64,000 nucleotides of DNA from CALZJC01 sp963781065 (GTDB lineage: Bacteria; Acidobacteriota; Thermoanaerobaculia; Multivoradales; JAHEKO01). A program made the position numbers and the translations under genes. The DNA lies in contig CAWAET010000013.1 of assembly GCA_963781065.1 (NCBI GenBank), positions 40,028 to 104,027 of the forward strand, written 5' to 3'. Position 1 is the stretch's first letter; every line of letters begins with the position of its first letter. The notes below the pieces were generated by a model. The model was not told the DNA's origin. It worked only from the letters and a program-made list of their open reading frames with translations, and did not search any database. Positions 29,405 through 41,650 of the stretch are shown in pieces.

Positions 29405-30730
29405 ATGCGCCGCCACCAAGCCCGCTCATCCCGCCGACTCGCTGCTCCGCACAGCGGGCTGGCCCAACTACTGGCCCTGTTCGCCCTGCTCGCGGTCTTC
29501 GCCTGCGACCGGGTGACGCCGGTGGCGCCGGTCGGGTCGACGATCACCCTCAGCATCAATCCGACGAGGATCGCCGCGCAAGGCGAATCGGCGGTCGTCA
29601 CGGCGATCGTCCGCAAGGAAGACGGCACGCCGGTCAACCCGGGCACCCAGGTGAACTTCTCGACCAGCCTTGGAACGCTCGATCCGGAGGTCGCCTTCAC
29701 GGACGAGACCGGGGTGGCCCGGGCGAACTTGACCGGTGACGGCCGGATCGGCATGGCCATGGTCTCGGCGACGACCGGCGCGGCGGCCCTGATAAGCGTC
29801 GAGGTCCAGGTCGGGTCGCTCGCGGCGTCGATCACGCTGACCGCCAGCAAGACGGACATCTCGAAGAGCCCACCCCCGGAAGGGGACGAGATCCGCCTTC
29901 TGGCGCTGGTTCGCGACGACACCGGCGCACCCTTGGGCGGCGTCACGGTCAACTTCCAGACCGGCACCGGCAGCCTGGGATCGGGCGGGGCGGCGATCGT
30001 CACCAACGAGCTGGGCGAGGCGCGGGACACGCTGCTGATCACCCGCAACAACCTCCTGGTGCTGGCGGAGCCGTTCTTCCAGGTCTTCGCCCAGACCGCC
30101 ATCGAGGGCGGCAGCCTGATCGAGGATTTCGTCGACATCTTCATCTCCGACGTGCCGGTGACCCTCAGCTTCCAGCCCACTCCGACCAGCGTGTTCGAAA
30201 CCGGCGGGGCGATCGACCTGGCAGCTCAGGTGGGCGACAACCTGGGCGAGCCGCTCCCGGGTGTCCTCGTGAGCTTCTTCACCGCAGTCGGCCAGCTGGA
30301 GTTTGGCGTCCCTCGGGAGACGAACGCCTCGGGTCGGGCGGAGGACAGACTGACGGCTACGGCGTCACAGTTGGCTGCTCTCGGGTCGACGAACTTCGAG
30401 GTAAGGGCCGAGGCCGCAGGCTTCGGCGGCAACGTCCTCGTGGAGTCCTTCACGATTCAGGTCGTAAGCGTCTTCACTCCGGTCGCGAGCTTTACCGCCG
30501 TTCCCCGCCCTGCCCCTGACAACCTCATTGTCGACTTCACTTTCACGGGTAGCTGTGCATGCACCCTGGGGTTCGCTTGGGACTTCAATGGGGAGGCTAC
30601 GTCAACGGAGCGGAACCCCACCCATCCATTTGCCACCAACGGCCTCAAGACAATCACACTGGTTGTGACGAACCTCGACGCTCCGGACCCCAAGCCAACC
30701 GCGACGGCGACTACCACACTCAACCTCTAA
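29405..30730 (+). CDS. Surface protein with invasin-type Ig (Big_1) domains and a PKD-like end
   Basis: A 441-residue exported protein. The signal region ends LFALLAVFACDR, a probable lipobox. Three Ig-like repeats of the invasin/intimin (Big_1) type follow, each with the pattern TVxxxVR.EDGTPVNPGTQVNFSTSLGTLD or GVTVNFQTGTGSLG or GVLVSFFTAVGQLEFG. The C-terminal part has a PKD-like FAWDFNG motif. An adhesin or pilus-associated surface role is plausible. The spacing to the previous gene (80 bp, with the inverted repeat) is larger than between the earlier pil genes. Confidence 0.78.
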   Translation: MRRHQARSSRRLAAPHSGLAQLLALFALLAVFACDRVTPVAPVGSTITLSINPTRIAAQGESAVVTAIVRKEDGTPVNPGTQVNFSTSLGTLDPEVAFTDETGVARANLTGDGRIGMAMVSATTGAAALISVEVQVGSLAASITLTASKTDISKSPPPEGDEIRLLALVRDDTGAPLGGVTVNFQTGTGSLGSGGAAIVTNELGEARDTLLITRNNLLVLAEPFFQVFAQTAIEGGSLIEDFVDIFISDVPVTLSFQPTPTSVFETGGAIDLAAQVGDNLGEPLPGVLVSFFTAVGQLEFGVPRETNASGRAEDRLTATASQLAALGSTNFEVRAEAAGFGGNVLVESFTIQVVSVFTPVASFTAVPRPAPDNLIVDFTFTGSCACTLGFAWDFNGEATSTERNPTHPFATNGLKTITLVVTNLDAPDPKPTATATTTLNL

Positions 30731-31059
30731 TAGATGGGACGGATTGCGCCGGGCGATCTCCTGAGATCGAGGTGGTCTCCTGGTTGGCCTTGGCGCGCCG
30801 CTTCCGCCCAGCGGCGGTAGCTTCCTGTTCCGCTTTCGCCTATCAGGCTGCTTCCGGTCGTACTCCTTCCCGTGGGCAGTCACTCCGCCGGGGACGCGGA
30901 AGACTGAGCCACGGCCCGCTTGACGGGTAGCCGACGCCAGCACAGTACGGATGCGCTGCCGCGCCTGGATCGCGACCTATATAATCTCGGCTGCCGCCCG
31001 TCATCGGTCCAGTAGACCTGCAAGGGGCGACCCAGCTCCGATAACGCAAGCGCCCGCCC
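30731..31059. other. Intergenic region after the pil/Ig-like cluster
   Basis: About 329 bp of somewhat lower GC than its surroundings. A short dyad (CGATCTC, spacer CTG, AGATCG) near 30753-30770 could be a weak hairpin. No gene, RNA or clear promoter is recognised. It separates the surface-protein cluster from the next operon. Confidence 0.45.
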
Positions 31060-31965
31060 ATGTCGAGCGAACTAGAAACCCGCTGGCGCAACGAGCGCAC
31101 CCCCCAGGCCGGCGTCCGCCTCGCCGAGGCCGTGCACCGGCAGGGCGACCGCATCCGCGCCGAGGGCATCCTCGACGCCGTCGAGAGCCGCCTGGCGGAG
31201 GAGCCGCGCGACCTCGCCGCGCGGGTGGCGGTCGGCGCCCTGCGACTGGCCCTGGGGCAGCCGCAGGCCGCCGCCCGGGTGCTCGAGCAGGTCGTCGAGC
31301 GGGACCCGACGCATCTGAAGGCCAACAAGCTGCTGGTCGAGGTCTATCTCGAGCTCGACGAGCGCGACCGGGCGCGCGACCGGCTGGACCTCTACCGGCT
31401 GCTCAACGAGGGCGACCCGGAGATCGAGGCGCTCGAGGGACTGGTGGTCGGCGTCACGGTGCCCGAGGCGGCTCCGGCCGAGGTTGCGGTCCCGGCGCCG
31501 GTGCTCTCGCCGGGTGCCAGGCCAGGGCCAGGGCCGGCGCCAGCGACCCCCCGGCGCAAGCTGAAAGTGGCGCTGGGCGATGATCCCTTCGCCGACCTGA
31601 CGGCGCCGCCGCCGCGGGCGGCCGCCGACGACCTGTTCTTCGAGCCGCCCCCAGCGGCGCCGGCCGCCACCGCGACCCTCGGCGCCCTCTACCAGCAGCA
31701 GGGGCACAGCGAGGATGCCGAGCGGGTCTTCCGCGACGTGATCGCCCACGAGCCCGACAACCAGCTGGCGCACGAGGGCCTGGCGGCGCTGGCCGAGCCG
31801 CGGCCGCCGCAGTTGGTGGCCGACACGGCGCCCGACGAGCCGCGGCTGCCCGCGCTGCTGGTGCCGGACGAGCTGGATGAGGACGCCGACCGCGAGCGCC
31901 GCATCGGCATCGTGCGTGACTATCTGGAGCGGATCCAGCGCGGCCGGAGGGCCGCCGCGCGATGA
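31060..31965 (+). CDS. TPR-repeat protein
   Basis: A 301-residue, probably cytoplasmic protein. The first 140 residues contain degenerate TPR helices (such as ALGQPQAAARVLEQVVERDPTHLKANKLLVEVYLEL). A Pro/Ala-rich linker follows, then another TPR at ATLGALYQQQGHSEDAERVFRDVIAHEPDNQLAHEGLAAL. No catalytic motif. It overlaps the roadblock-like gene by four bases (ATGA), suggesting that the two products act together. Confidence 0.75.
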   Translation: MSSELETRWRNERTPQAGVRLAEAVHRQGDRIRAEGILDAVESRLAEEPRDLAARVAVGALRLALGQPQAAARVLEQVVERDPTHLKANKLLVEVYLELDERDRARDRLDLYRLLNEGDPEIEALEGLVVGVTVPEAAPAEVAVPAPVLSPGARPGPGPAPATPRRKLKVALGDDPFADLTAPPPRAAADDLFFEPPPAAPAATATLGALYQQQGHSEDAERVFRDVIAHEPDNQLAHEGLAALAEPRPPQLVADTAPDEPRLPALLVPDELDEDADRERRIGIVRDYLERIQRGRRAAAR

Positions 31966-32324
31966 GCGACATCCCGGCGCGGCTCGAGGCCCTGCTCGAC
32001 CGTATCGACGGCGGGCTGGCGGTGTCGCTGGTCGCCGGAGACGGCATCGCGGTGGCCACCGCCAGCCGCAACGGCGGTTTCGACCTCGACGCGCTGGCGG
32101 CCGAGCTGCTGACCCAGGTGCGGGCGATCTCGGACGAGCAACGCGACCTGGCGGTCGGCGAGGTGGACCAGTACTCGGTGTCGACCGATCGCTTCACCAT
32201 TCTGATCGGGCGGCTCCAGGCAGGCTACTATCTGCTGCTGGTGCTCGATCGGGTCGGCAGCTACGGCCGCGCCCGCTTCGAGCTGCGCCGCGCCCGACTG
32301 CTCTTCGAAGACGACCTGGGCTGA
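31962..32324 (+). CDS. Roadblock/LC7-like protein
   Basis: A 120-residue single-domain protein with the roadblock pattern. An N-terminal helix leads to GGLAVSLVAGDGIAVATASRNGGFDLDALAAELL, then a middle sheet SVSTDRFTILIGRLQAGYYLLLVLD and a C-terminal helix RARFELRRARLLFEDDL. Family members regulate small Ras-like GTPases such as MglA, which controls polarity and pilus placement. No GTPase is encoded here. It overlaps the TPR gene and lies 26 bp before accB. Confidence 0.72.
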   Translation: MSDIPARLEALLDRIDGGLAVSLVAGDGIAVATASRNGGFDLDALAAELLTQVRAISDEQRDLAVGEVDQYSVSTDRFTILIGRLQAGYYLLLVLDRVGSYGRARFELRRARLLFEDDLG

Positions 32325-32350
32325 ACTTCCCGCCCGCCGGAGCTGACCCT

Positions 32351-32854
<504 letters not shown>

Positions 32855-32861
32855 GGTGCCG

Positions 32862-34242
<1,381 letters not shown>

Positions 34243-34253
34243 CTCGCCGGCGC

Positions 34254-35702
34254 ATGAGCGACCGCGAGCAGTTCGGCAGCCGCTGGGGACTTATCCTCGC
34301 CACCCTCGGGATGGCGGTCGGCACCGGCAACATCTGGCGCTTTCCCCGCATCGTCGCCACCAACGGCGGCGGCAGCTTCCTGGTCGCGTGGGTGGTCTTC
34401 CTGCTGCTCTGGTCGGTGCCGCTGATGATCGTCGAGTTCGCGTTCGGCAAGCGGACCGGCCGTGGCGCCGTCGGCGCCTTCGAGAAGCTGGTCGGGCGGG
34501 GCTCGGGGTGGATGGGTGGGTGGGTGGCGCTGTGCGCCACCGCCATCATGTTCTACTACTCGGTGGTCGCCGGCTGGTGCCTGCGCTACCTCTGGGCGGC
34601 GATCACCGGCGAGCTCGGCGGGCAGGGCGCGGAAGGCTTCTGGGCCGGCTACGCCGGCAGCCCGGCCGCGGTGGGGACCCATGCCGTGGCGCTGTCGCTG
34701 GCGCTGGCGGTGGTCTGGTTCGGGGTGCGCGGCATCGAGCGGGTGGCCAAGCTGTTGATCCCGACGCTGGCGGTGCTGGTGGTCGTCCTGGCGATCCGCG
34801 CCGTCACCCTGCCGGGCGCCGTGCGCGGGCTGGAGTTCCTCTTCCGGCCCGACTGGCAGGCGCTGGGCGATGTCCGGATCTGGCTTCAGGCCCTGACCCA
34901 GAACGCCTGGGACACCGGCGCCGGCTGGGGACTGATCCTGACCTACGCCATCTACATGCGGGCGCGCGAGGACGTGCCGCTCAACGCCTTCCTGATCGGT
35001 TTTGGCAACAACTCGATGTCGCTGCTGGCGGGCATCATGGTGCTGTGCACGGTCTTCGCCATCAACCCGGGCGCCCGCGACCAGATCGTCGGCGCCGGCA
35101 ACGAGGGTCTGACCTTCATCTGGATGCCGCAGCTGTTCGCCCAGATGCCGGCCGGCCGCTTCTTCATGGTGCTGTTCTTTCTCGCCCTCTCCTGTGCCGC
35201 CCTGACCAGCCTGATCTCGATGATCGAGCTGGCCGCGAGGATCCTCATGGATGCCGGGCTGCCGCGCCGCCGCGCCGTGGGTTGGGTGGCGGCCGCGGGG
35301 CTGGTGTTCGGCATCCCCTCGGCCCTGTCGCTCGACTTCCTGCACAACCAGGACTGGGTCTGGGGCGTCGGCCTGATGCTGTCGGGCCTGTTCTTCGCCC
35401 TCGGCGCGCGCCGCTTCGGCCTCGAGCGGCTGCGCCGCGAGGTGGTCAATGCCGACGGCTGCGACTTGCCGGTCGGCCGCTGGTGGAACTTCCTGGTGGC
35501 GGTCGTGGTACCGGTCGAGGCGGTCGTGCTGGTGGTCTGGTGGCTGTGGGAGGCGCGGGGCTGGGACCCGGCGGGCTGGCTGGACCCATTCCGCCCGGAG
35601 AGCGTCGGCACGGTGCTGCTGCAGATCGGCGTCGCCCTGGCGGCGCTGGTGGCGGCAAACCGGTGGCTCGGCCGGCGGCGCGCCCAAGGAGCCTCGCGAT
35701 GA
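34254..35702 (+). CDS. Sodium-dependent amino acid transporter, NSS/SNF family
   Basis: A 482-residue membrane protein of the LeuT fold, 11-12 helices. The N-terminus has the family signature LGMAVGTGNIWRFPRIVATNGGGSFLVAW, and helix 6 contains NAWDTGAGWG near the substrate site. Sodium-driven uptake of an amino acid is expected. The following frame begins with a MetS-like segment, and in methionine/alanine importers the large subunit is encoded just before MetS. Methionine or alanine is therefore a reasonable substrate guess. It lies 11 bp after accC and overlaps the next gene by four bases. Confidence 0.9.
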   Translation: MSDREQFGSRWGLILATLGMAVGTGNIWRFPRIVATNGGGSFLVAWVVFLLLWSVPLMIVEFAFGKRTGRGAVGAFEKLVGRGSGWMGGWVALCATAIMFYYSVVAGWCLRYLWAAITGELGGQGAEGFWAGYAGSPAAVGTHAVALSLALAVVWFGVRGIERVAKLLIPTLAVLVVVLAIRAVTLPGAVRGLEFLFRPDWQALGDVRIWLQALTQNAWDTGAGWGLILTYAIYMRAREDVPLNAFLIGFGNNSMSLLAGIMVLCTVFAINPGARDQIVGAGNEGLTFIWMPQLFAQMPAGRFFMVLFFLALSCAALTSLISMIELAARILMDAGLPRRRAVGWVAAAGLVFGIPSALSLDFLHNQDWVWGVGLMLSGLFFALGARRFGLERLRREVVNADGCDLPVGRWWNFLVAVVVPVEAVVLVVWWLWEARGWDPAGWLDPFRPESVGTVLLQIGVALAALVAANRWLGRRRAQGASR

Positions 35703-36343
35703 GCGGCACGGCGGTGGTCGTCATGATCCTGGTGGGCGGCTTTGTCTGGGGCGGCTTCGTCACGCTGGCGCTCAAGGCGGTGCGGTCCGAATCGGGCAAG
35801 ACGCGGGCGCGGGCCGCGGCGGGAAGCACGCGGGTCTACCTCACCGGCTTCATGGGCGCCGGCAAGTCGGCTGTCGGGCGGGGCCTGGCGGCGGCGCTGG
35901 GATGGGGTTTTGTCGATCTCGACCGGGCGGTCGAGGCGCGCGGCGGGATGCCGATCCCCGATCTGTTCGAGCGCCGCGGCGAGGCCGGCTTCCGGGCGCT
36001 CGAGCGCGCCGAGCTCGAGGCGACCCTGGGCCGGGACCGGCTGGTGGTGGCGACCGGCGGCGGCGCTGTGGCGCAACCGGGGGCGCTGGATCTGCTGCGC
36101 GGCCGCGGCCTGATAGTCTGGCTCGAGTTGCCGTTCGCCGAGCTCGCGCGACGAGTCGAGGCGGCCGGGGCCGGGGCGCGGCCGCTGTATCGAGATCGCC
36201 GCAGCGCGCGCCAGCTGTACCGGAAGCGGCTGCCGTTCTACCGGCAGGCCGATCTTGTCATCGCCGTTGACCGCGGACAGAGTGTCGAAGAGGTGGTGCG
36301 TCGCTTGGCGGTCGAGTTGGGAGTTGAAGCTTGCGCTACCTGA
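35699..36343 (+). CDS. aroK: Shikimate kinase with an N-terminal MetS-like transmembrane segment
   Basis: A 214-residue frame. Residues 1 to about 36 (MSGTAVVVMILVGGFVWGGF onward) match the MetS-type small subunit of NSS methionine/alanine transporters: one helix with VWGGF. From about residue 43 it is a complete shikimate kinase: VYLTGFMGAGKSAVG (P-loop), VDLDRAVE, RRGEAGFRALE, VVATGGGAV and a lid region RPLYRDRR. The kinase phosphorylates shikimate in the chorismate pathway. There is no stop between the parts, although the kinase could also start at an internal GTG near 35779. The ATG overlaps the transporter stop (ATGA). A genuine fusion would tether the kinase to the membrane. Confidence 0.8.
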   Translation: MSGTAVVVMILVGGFVWGGFVTLALKAVRSESGKTRARAAAGSTRVYLTGFMGAGKSAVGRGLAAALGWGFVDLDRAVEARGGMPIPDLFERRGEAGFRALERAELEATLGRDRLVVATGGGAVAQPGALDLLRGRGLIVWLELPFAELARRVEAAGAGARPLYRDRRSARQLYRKRLPFYRQADLVIAVDRGQSVEEVVRRLAVELGVEACAT

Positions 36344-37074
36344 TCCTGTCGGATATCCATGGCAACTGGGACGCCCTGGTCGCGGTCCAGCGCCACCTGC
36401 GGCCGACCGAATGCGACGCGGTGCTGATCCTGGGCGACCTGGTCGGCTACGGCGCCGATCCCGACCGGGTGGTGAGCGCGGTGCGCCGGCTGCCCGAGCC
36501 CGTCTACACCGTGCGCGGCAACCACGACCGGGTGGTCACCGACCTTGCCATGGCCGCCGGCTTCAACGAGGCGGCCCAGCGCGCCGCGCGGTGGACCGCC
36601 GAGCACATCGAGGAGTCGAACCTGCGCTATCTCTCCAGGCTGCCTCGCGGGCCGCTCCAGATCGGGCCCGAGATCGCCATCTGCCACGGCTCGCCGATCG
36701 ACGAAGACGACTACCTGCTCTCCGCCGGCGGGGCAGCCGAGGCGTTCGCCGGCCACCCCACGCCGGTCACCTTCTTCGGCCACACCCACATCCCCTCGGC
36801 CTTCACCCTGTCCAGCAATGGCTCCGGCGTCGACGGCGCGCGGGTGGGCGAGGGCACGCTCGAGCTCGACTCGGAGCGGCGCTATCTGCTCAACCCGGGA
36901 TCGGTGGGCCAGCCGCGCGACCGCGATCCCAGGGCCTCCTGCATGACCTACGACGACCGGACGCGCGAGGCCATCTGGCACCGCGTCGAGTACCCGGTGC
37001 GCAGCGCCCAGAAGCGGATCGTCGCCGCCGGGCTGCCGTCGATTCTCGCGGAACGCCTGGCGCTAGGCGTTTAG
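36331..37074 (+). CDS. Metallophosphoesterase (YfcE/diadenosine-tetraphosphatase-like fold)
   Basis: A 247-residue calcineurin-like phosphoesterase. All metal-site motifs are visible: SDIHGNWDAL, LGDLVGYGADPD, RGNHDRVV, CHGSP and FGHTHIP. The protein starts at TTG 36331, inside the end of aroK (13-bp overlap), with GGGAG upstream. Substrate cannot be told; related proteins act on cyclic nucleotides, phosphodiesters or protein phosphates. It is the last gene of the run that begins at 31060. Confidence 0.88.
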   Translation: MRYLILSDIHGNWDALVAVQRHLRPTECDAVLILGDLVGYGADPDRVVSAVRRLPEPVYTVRGNHDRVVTDLAMAAGFNEAAQRAARWTAEHIEESNLRYLSRLPRGPLQIGPEIAICHGSPIDEDDYLLSAGGAAEAFAGHPTPVTFFGHTHIPSAFTLSSNGSGVDGARVGEGTLELDSERRYLLNPGSVGQPRDRDPRASCMTYDDRTREAIWHRVEYPVRSAQKRIVAAGLPSILAERLALGV

Positions 37075-37087
37075 CCTGGGCATCCAT

Positions 37088-37208
37088 CAACGCCGCAGCT
37101 GCCCGCATCTGCGGCGTTACGCTTCCTCGGTCATCCTCGACGTAGCGCTGCTACGCCTGCGGGTGCCCTCGGTCGCGTGCCTTGCAGCTGCAGACAGCTG
37201 CGACGTTG
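37088..37208. repeat. 121-bp imperfect palindromic element
   Basis: Outer arms 37088-37101 and 37195-37208 are inverted copies with one mismatch (13/14). Inside lie a perfect 10-bp inverted repeat (37089-37098 with 37109-37118) and a central dyad CGTAGC-GCT-GCTACG at 37141-37155. The whole is non-coding and sits between convergent genes. It looks like a REP- or MITE-type repeat, but only one copy is in the window. Confidence 0.6.
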
Positions 37209-37243
37209 CTGGACGCCCAGGTGGGCGTGGACCCGCCTCGCTG

Positions 37244-38647
37244 CTACGAGCCGCCGACGATGAGGCGGACGGGCTGGCCGAGGGTGGCCGCCGTGCTGGC
37301 TTCTAGGTCGCCGGGGCCGCGGTTGGCGTTGCCGCTGGCTGAGAGGCGGGCGACCAGGGTGCCGCGGTCGGGCAGGGCGGCGCCGGCCATCATGGCGTCG
37401 CCGGGGCCCAGCGTCAGCTCGAGCGGGAAGCGTGGGGCCGGGATGCGTTTGACCGCCGTCGGCGGGCCGGCTTCGCCCGCGCGGAGGAAGACGAACAGCG
37501 TCGTCGAAGGCGGCACGGACGTGCCGGGTGCCAGCTCGATGGTGACCCGGTACTCGGCCTCGGCCGGGGCGGCACTGGCCTCGGCCGGGGCGGCACTGGC
37601 CGCGGCCGGCGGATCGGGCCGAGCCGGCGGCGGCGAGGAGGGCGCCGGCGCCGTCGCCGCGGCCGGTGAGGCGGCCGGCGGTGGGGCCGTTGCGGCCGGC
37701 GGCGGGGGCTGGCTGCGCGCCTGTTGCAGCAGCGCCTCGATGTCGGGGTTGCTGCCGCCGGCCATCTCCAGCGCCACCTCCCAGGTCGAGATCGCCTGCT
37801 CCATGTCGCCACCGGCGGCCAGGGCCAGGCCGCGGTAGACCATCGCCTGCAGGTGATCGGGGAAGCGCACGAGGACGCGGTCGAGCAGGTCCAGCGCCTC
37901 GGCGGGGCTGCCCATCGACAGGCGGACGACGCCCTGGATGAAGAGGCCGTCGGGATCCTCCGGCCGGCCGGCGAGGATCTGTTCGGCATCGCGGTAGGCC
38001 TCGAAGTAGAGGCCGGCGTCGAGCCGGCCGAGCGCCAACCGCTTGCGGGCGAGCAGGTCGTCCGGCGCCGCCGCGGCCGCCGCCTCGAGCTGCTCGAGCT
38101 CGCGCCGGACCTCGGCGGGCAGCGCCTCGCTGTCCGGGTGGGGCGCCGCGGCGGTGCCGCCCGCCACCGGCGCGGTCGCCGCCGGCGCCCGCGCCGCGCC
38201 GGAGTCGCGCACCGCCAGGTAGACCAGGGTGCCGACCAGCAGCACCACCGCCATGCCGGCCACAAAACCCACCAGCGCCGGGTGGCGGCGGCCGAGCCGC
38301 GCCGGCGCGGCCGCCTCGGGCGTCGCGGCGGGCGTCGCGGCGGGCTTGTTGGCGGCGGTGGCCGTCTTCTCACGCCGGGCGCGCTCGGGTGCCAGCCGGT
38401 CGAGCTCGCGCAGGGTGTGGGCCGCGGCCAACTCCAGGCTCTCGCGGTCGCCGGCGCTGAGGTCCGGCGAGCGCAGCCGCCGGTAGAGCTCGTCGCGGCG
38501 GGTCTCGAGGTCGTTCAGCCGCAGCTCGCCGCGGTCCCGGTCGGACTTCCGCTTGCGGCCGCGACGGACGACGAAGCTCGCCCCGAGGCCGATCGCCAGG
38601 CCGATGCCCAGGACCAGCAGGGACGGCAGCCAGTTGATCTCGTTCAT
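37244..38647 (-). CDS. ccmI: Cytochrome c-type biogenesis protein CcmI-like, with TPRs
   Basis: A 467-residue bitopic protein. The N-terminal helix (LPSLLVLGIGLAIGLGASFVV) and a basic segment are followed by a coiled region (LETRRDELYRRLRSPDLSAGDRESLELAAAHTLRELDRL) like the CcmI N-terminus. A second helix, VGFVAGMAVVLLVGTLVYLAV, follows. TPRs come next (RLALGRLDAGLYFEAYRDAEQILAG), then a long Pro/Ala linker and a C-terminal beta-domain (VTIELAPGTSVPPSTTLFVFLRA, ...GLVARLS-like) typical of CcmI. It chaperones apocytochrome c for heme ligation. Last gene of the ccm cluster, overlapping ccmH by four bases. Confidence 0.85.
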   Translation of the reverse strand: MNEINWLPSLLVLGIGLAIGLGASFVVRRGRKRKSDRDRGELRLNDLETRRDELYRRLRSPDLSAGDRESLELAAAHTLRELDRLAPERARREKTATAANKPAATPAATPEAAAPARLGRRHPALVGFVAGMAVVLLVGTLVYLAVRDSGAARAPAATAPVAGGTAAAPHPDSEALPAEVRRELEQLEAAAAAAPDDLLARKRLALGRLDAGLYFEAYRDAEQILAGRPEDPDGLFIQGVVRLSMGSPAEALDLLDRVLVRFPDHLQAMVYRGLALAAGGDMEQAISTWEVALEMAGGSNPDIEALLQQARSQPPPPAATAPPPAASPAAATAPAPSSPPPARPDPPAAASAAPAEASAAPAEAEYRVTIELAPGTSVPPSTTLFVFLRAGEAGPPTAVKRIPAPRFPLELTLGPGDAMMAGAALPDRGTLVARLSASGNANRGPGDLEASTAATLGQPVRLIVGGS

Positions 38648-39165
38648 CCGCCGACCTCACGCCGGACCCGCTCGCGATAGGCGAGCATGTCGGTGTCGAC
38701 GGCGGCTTCGACGGGTTTCGCGGGGGCGCGGCGGCGCAGGATCAGCACCAGCCCGACCAGCAGCAGGGCCAGGGGCGCCAGCCAGACGGTGAGGTTGAAG
38801 CCGCGGGCGTGGGGCGCCAGGAGGATGAACTCGCCGTAGGACTGCTCGAAGTACTCCAGCACCTGCTCGCGGCTGTAACCGGCGGCCAGCAGCTCGCGCA
38901 CCTCGTTCTTCATCGCCGCGGCCAGTGGGGTGGGCGAGTCGGCCACGGAGAGCCCCTGGCAGACCGGGCAGCGCATCAGCGCGGAGACCTCGTCGGTGAG
39001 GGCCTCGAGCGGCGCGCCGGTGAGCGCCGGCCCGGCGGGCTCGCCGATCCGTTGCTGGCGGAGCTCGGTGGTCGGTTGCGCCGCCGCCAGCGTTGCCGAC
39101 AGCACGGCCAGGAGCACCGCCAGCCGGCCGGCGCCGCCGCCGCGCGATCGGATCCCGCGGCTCAA
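38644..39165 (-). CDS. ccmH: Cytochrome c-type biogenesis protein CcmH
   Basis: A 173-residue thiol oxidoreductase with a signal sequence (LAVLLAVLSATLAAAQ). It has the active site RCPVCQGLSVADS, the following VRELLAAGYSREQVLEYFEQSYGEFILLAP (CcmH core) and a C-terminal helix. It reduces apocytochrome c or the CcmG mixed disulfide before heme attachment. The start is TTG 39163-39165, overlapping the ccmG stop. Confidence 0.92.
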   Translation of the reverse strand: MSRGIRSRGGGAGRLAVLLAVLSATLAAAQPTTELRQQRIGEPAGPALTGAPLEALTDEVSALMRCPVCQGLSVADSPTPLAAAMKNEVRELLAAGYSREQVLEYFEQSYGEFILLAPHARGFNLTVWLAPLALLLVGLVLILRRRAPAKPVEAAVDTDMLAYRERVRREVGG

Positions 39166-39670
39166 AGCAGCCCCTCGATGATGTCGTCCAGGAACCGGGT
39201 GCCCATCGGGCCGGTCACCTTGCGTACCACCGTGCCGTCGGAGTCGATGAAGAAGGTCTCCGGAGCACCGTAGACGCCGTAGGCGATCGCCGTCTCGCCG
39301 GCGGGATCGAGCAGCGTCCTGCCCCAGCCGCCGCGCCGCTCGATAAAGCGGCGAATCAGCTCGGGCTCGTCCTGGTAGACGACGCCGATAAAGTGCGCCC
39401 GGCCCTCCCAGCGGGTGGCGGCCGCCTGCATCACCGGGTGCTCGACCACACACGGCTGGCACCAGGTGGCCCAGAAGTTGATCATCACCGGCCGGCCGCG
39501 CAGCTGCTCGAAGCTGACCGGCTGGCCGTCGAGATCCGTCAGCGAGAACGGCGGCGCCGGCGTGTCGATCAGCGGCGACTCGATCGCCCGCGGGTCCTTG
39601 CCGAACGAGAGCGCCAGAAAGACCAGCAGCGGGACGACGATCAGGGTGCCGACCAGCAGGACCTTGCGGT

Positions 39671-39674
<4 letters not shown>
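39162..39674 (-). CDS. ccmG: Thiol:disulfide interchange protein CcmG/DsbE
   Basis: A 170-residue membrane-anchored thioredoxin. One N-terminal helix is followed by FSLTDLDGQPVSFEQLRGRPVMINFWATWCQPCVVEHP, with active site CQPC. GVYGAPETFFIDSDG carries the cis-Pro, and VVRKVTGPM is a CcmG-like ending. It keeps the apocytochrome heme-site cysteines reduced. GTG 39672-39674 is chosen because it overlaps the ccmF stop and begins the helix; a longer upstream frame adds only low-complexity residues. Confidence 0.92.

Positions 39675-41649
<1,975 letters not shown>

Positions 41650-41650
<1 letters not shown>

Noticed and set aside
30602..30943. Open frame on the minus strand in the gap after the Ig-like genes
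   Set aside because: Arg-rich, no ribosome site or family, and it runs into the 3' end of the gene at 29405.
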